From Rhinopomastus cyanomelas (lineage: Eukaryota > Chordata > Aves > Bucerotiformes > Rhinopomastidae), in assembly GCA_013400115.1 (NCBI GenBank), contig VXBP01004525.1:85697-149696 (forward strand): a DNA stretch of 64,000 bases, written 5' to 3'. A program made the translations under genes and the position numbers. The first letter of the stretch is position 1. Every line of letters starts with the position of its first letter. The notes below the pieces were generated by a model. That model saw nothing but the letters and a program-made list of their open reading frames with translations, ran no database searches and had not been told where the DNA came from. This document shows positions 60,793 through 64,000 of this stretch, in pieces.

Positions 60793-62053
60793 GTTTACAT
60801 TTCTATCAGAAACTGTTGCATCTGCCAGGCCAGACAAGGTTTCTTGAGGGTATAGAAAGCTTTGTCTTCAACACACACATGTGAATAAAGCACAGCATGA
60901 TTCAAACAGTAGTAGAACAGTGATTGCCACAGGAACCTACAAAGAACTGTTTCCTGTCAATAAACTTTGTGTTGCTGATTGAGTTTCCTGGAGAACTGAA
61001 TGTTAGGAGGACTGAAATAATGCTGACAAAAAAGAAAAGCAGATGGAAAGACACAGATTCTTACAAAAAATACTTCCTGTGAAAAGTGTCTGCTCCTCAG
61101 TGTCTCTGCTAGGCTCTTCACTTGGATTTGTGACTGTTTCTGAATATCTAATTGTAGCCACTGCTATAAGACCACTTTTTGCTTTCCAGGGCTTAAAGCA
61201 GGTTGGACTTCATCTTGACAAGTGAAATCTGGACTAGAATTCCCTGGTAGGTAAAGCTTACTTTTTATTTACATAGCTAAATGTGTATATTGCTATATAT
61301 CTATTTAAATAGCTTTACTTATTTATATAAATATATATGAATATACCTATTTATATAGCTTTACTTATTTATTTGTATAGTTTTATATAGCTATATATTG
61401 TAGTCTTTAAAATTCACCTCCTTAGGGCACACCAAATCTTTAAAGGAATTAGTTCAGACAGAACAATCAGTAGCTTGTGATTAGGTGCATCACTACATGC
61501 CTGCCCTGTTAAATAAGTCAGATTCAGGAACACCAGGACTGCCTCTTTGAAAGCTGATCATCACACAAGCAGCTTCATGTGATCCTCCAGAAAGCCTACG
61601 TTCAGCTACAGCAATAGGGCTGCCGTTTTCAGCAATAAAATTAATAAAAGCTTTAGAGATTTTCTTGACACCACGTTCAGAGCTGGAATGAACTCCTAGA
61701 AGAGAAAGCTCCTAGAGGAGAAAAAAATCTCAGTCTTCAGAGAAAATTGCAAAGGCTACTGTCCCTCAATAACTCTAAAGAATAAAATAGTTCTGTTAGC
61801 ATTTTAGGAGTGGAAAGGAAAGAGTAATTGTCACTGACATTCACCTTTTGGGTGTTGAGATGTACCCAAGTACTACAAAAATGAACCACAAGGACAGGAA
61901 GAGCCACCTTTGCTCTTCTCCACGGAGTGCTTTTGCTCTGCAGATCAGTGCATAACTGCAAGTCACTGGAACTGATTACCTACAAGTCACGGGGGAAATG
62001 CATGAAGTTGTGTTTATAAAGGTTGAGATGGGTGGAATGCAGAAAGACAGACA
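60793..62053. other. Unique sequence with an AT-rich tandem repeat
   Basis: No gene recognised. Contains the repeat at 61261-61400. Confidence 0.55.
61261..61400. repeat. AT-rich tract with a 46-bp-spaced repeat
   Basis: The 25-bp motif ctatttaaatagctttactt (continuing attta) at 61301-61325 recurs with one change at 61347-61371, within a longer A/T-rich block of tatata units. Confidence 0.85.
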
Positions 62054-62205
62054 ATCACAGTATCACAGTATCACAGTATCACAGTATTATCAAGGTTGGA
62101 AGAGACCTCATAGATCATCAAGTCCAACCTGTCACCACAGAGCTCAAGGCTAGACCATGGCACCAAGTGCCACGTCCAATCCTGCCTTGAACAGCTTGAT
62201 CCTTA
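62054..62205 (-). mobile_element. CR1 3' end of a third subfamily
   Basis: Four copies of the octamer atcacagt, then tatcaaggttggaagagacc, tcatcaagtccaacctgtca and 'ctagaccatggcaccaagtgccacgtccaa'. The tail and 3' UTR differ from the other groups here. 5'-truncated at about 62205. Confidence 0.9.
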
Positions 62206-63563
62206 CCGATGCACAAGGCCAACACGAAGGCAGTTACTGAGCTCAAGCCACTTTTGTGACTTCTTTGCCTCTCTCTTCCCCTGTATGCAAGGTGCAAACC
62301 ACAAGTGACACTGCATTCCGTGTCCAATCTTGAGCTGGAAAACAGCTGTCAGCTCCCTCACTTTTTCATAGCTAACAGCCCCAGGAATTAGGCTGTTGCG
62401 CTGCACAAAATCAGCATTTCCTCAAAGCCACCAAAATTGCACTTCAATACAGAACTGCTTCCAACAAAAGAAATCAATGCTATTCCAGATAAAGACTCCA
62501 AAACATTCATCTTGATCTTTAACACAAATTTATGCCTCTGCAGCTCTATAACTTTCCGTGAAGAAATCACAATCTTTAGTCTTGTTACTATCAAGGTTTC
62601 TATGGAAAATCTTTTCTTCTTTGGAAACCAAGGACAGATTAAAGATTACATGTACACCCACTTGCACATAAACACATTTTTGATATACTGGATGTATCTC
62701 TGAGATAAATTTTAATAAGCCTGAGCAAAGATATCTACATGTGAAAGGAGAGGTGACTTAGAAGCTGTCTTATGAACCCAGTACTATGTTACCCGTGCAT
62801 TTTCAACTGACTGATGTGCTTTGGAGCATCACAAACAGGTTTCCACGGGTGGGGATATGTACAGCACAGCCTGAGCTCTGCTAGCTTTAAGCCCCTTTTG
62901 GCTTGTGGCTCTAAGCTGTACCTGTGCAGCCTTGCTGAAATCAGTGCTTGTGCACCTGGCTAATTACAGGTCATTTTCTCAACAGCAAGTAGTATTGACT
63001 TGACAGCAGCTACATGTTTGGTTTGTCTCTCCAGTCATCAGCAGAGATGGAATCATGTCTAGTCTTCAGCCTGTTTCAAAAGAATAGGAATGAATGATGG
63101 AAAAACAGCTACCAAGTGGCTAAAGAAATGAGGTTGAGTTTTTCCATGAATAAGAAAATAATGAAGAACTGAGGGATATTATTTATAGCAGCCAGGTGCA
63201 AACAATTCCTAGTGACAAAGCCCAGCGTTAACCAGACAGTACAATAAAAATGACAATATTACAAACACAGCAGCACCTACATCAATAGGAAAGATGAAAA
63301 TCAGAAATATATCGTTTTGCAGGAAGGAAATTGTGACTGAGACTAAATGATAGGCAGGACATTGCAGATGCTTTGCTCCGTGGCCTGCTGTGTCAGCCAG
63401 TGTTTCAGTGGCACATAACTGGTATCTGAAAGGATTTCTTCAACGCTGCCTGTATGTGTGTTATCCAATATCTATATGTATCCCAAATGTTACAGTGCAA
63501 TCACAAGGAATGAACTAAAATGAGTGGTTCAAATGATTACGAGTATTTACAAAGACATCTTAG
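62206..63563. other. Unique sequence, no gene seen
   Basis: Short frames only. Confidence 0.55.
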
Positions 63564-63606
63564 AATCATAGAGTCATTAAGGATTGGAAGGGACCTCAAA
63601 AGATCA
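63564..63606 (-). mobile_element. CR1 3' tip only, about 45 bp
   Basis: agaatcatagagtcattaag, then gattggaagggacctcaaaa. It breaks off after 'gatcacc'. It lies about 45 bp from the next CR1 in the same orientation. Confidence 0.88.
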
Positions 63607-63651
63607 CCATCGATAAGAAAGAAAACCCTGATATTAATTGCTAAGTGTTAT

Positions 63652-64000
63652 CATAGAATCATTAGGGATTGGAAGGGACCTCGAAAGATCATCTAGGCCA
63701 ATCCCCCTGACACAGCAGGATCACCTAGACCAAGTCACACAGGAACACGTCCAGGCGGGTCTTCAATGTCTCCGGTGAAGGAGACTCCACAACCCCCCTG
63801 GGCAGCCTGTTCCAGGGCTCTGGTACCCTCACTGTGAAGAAGTTCCTTCTCATGTTGATGTGGAACCTCCTATGTTCCAGCTTACAACCATTACCCCTGG
63901 TCCTATCACTACATGACACCGAGAACAGCCCAGTGCCATCCTCCTGACACCCACCCCTCAAATATTTATAGACATTAATAAGGTCACCCCTCAGTCTCCT
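63652..64000 (-). mobile_element. Young-type CR1, running off the window
   Basis: atcatagaatcattagggat through the 3' UTR into ORF2; the reverse strand reads GNGCKLEHRRFHINMRRNFF and PWNRLPRGVVESPS. It still matches at the last base of the window, so its 5' end lies beyond 64000. Confidence 0.96.

Noticed and set aside
62054..62085. Regular octamer repeats (atcacagt), considered as a satellite or CRISPR-like array
   Set aside because: There are no spacers, and the repeats continue into a CR1 3' UTR. They are the normal CR1 tail.

Overview
The window looks like non-coding DNA from a bird nuclear genome. The diagnostic feature is about 30 pieces of the chicken-repeat-1 (CR1) non-LTR retrotransposon on both strands. 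Most are 5'-truncated, and many end in the octamer tail (ATTCTRTG)n. By hand count CR1 covers roughly 13 kb, about a fifth of the unique sequence. That is unusually dense for a bird and, from general knowledge, fits woodpeckers and relatives (Piciformes). Two groups are visible: a young, well-conserved one (marked by 'cacaggaacacatcc' on the reverse strand, called 'young-type' below) and older diverged copies. The lineage is an inference from density, not from a gene.

Layout. 1-9.7 kb: one 3'-less CR1 ending at a single N (626), a possible LTR relic near 2.0 kb, one reverse-strand CR1, a CpG-rich island at 3.25-3.72 kb and AT-rich unique sequence. 9.7-18.9 kb: two old CR1 pieces side by side, a CR1 tip and unique sequence. 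19-23.6 kb: a young CR1 3' end, a nested CR1-in-CR1 locus holding a 248-base N gap, an internally deleted CR1 and a probable solo LTR. 25.4-30.7 kb: a nearly complete but dead reverse-strand CR1 carrying ORF1 (zinc-finger-like, coiled coil, SGNH esterase) and ORF2 (endonuclease plus reverse transcriptase). Two exact repeats inside it (735 bp and 677 bp), each flanking a single N, look like unmerged overlapping contig ends. 30.7-54.9 kb: unique sequence with scattered CR1 pieces, including composite and inverted loci. 55-57.7 kb: a pile-up of four forward-strand CR1s. 57.7-64 kb: unique sequence, then CR1 pieces; the last runs off the window.

No host protein-coding gene could be identified with confidence. 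Weak exon candidates are a short reverse-strand first exon in the CpG island and open stretches near 6.3, 31.9 and 54.4 kb. No RNA gene, CRISPR array or operon was seen. The only coding capacity recognised is retrotransposon-derived and broken.

The most useful observations concern genome biology rather than a new gene system: scaffold-join artefacts inside CR1, CR1 tails repeatedly landing next to other CR1 ends, a multiply deleted mini-CR1, a tail-to-tail CR1 pair lacking both 3' ends, and an isolated near-perfect 59-bp hairpin at 49.4 kb.
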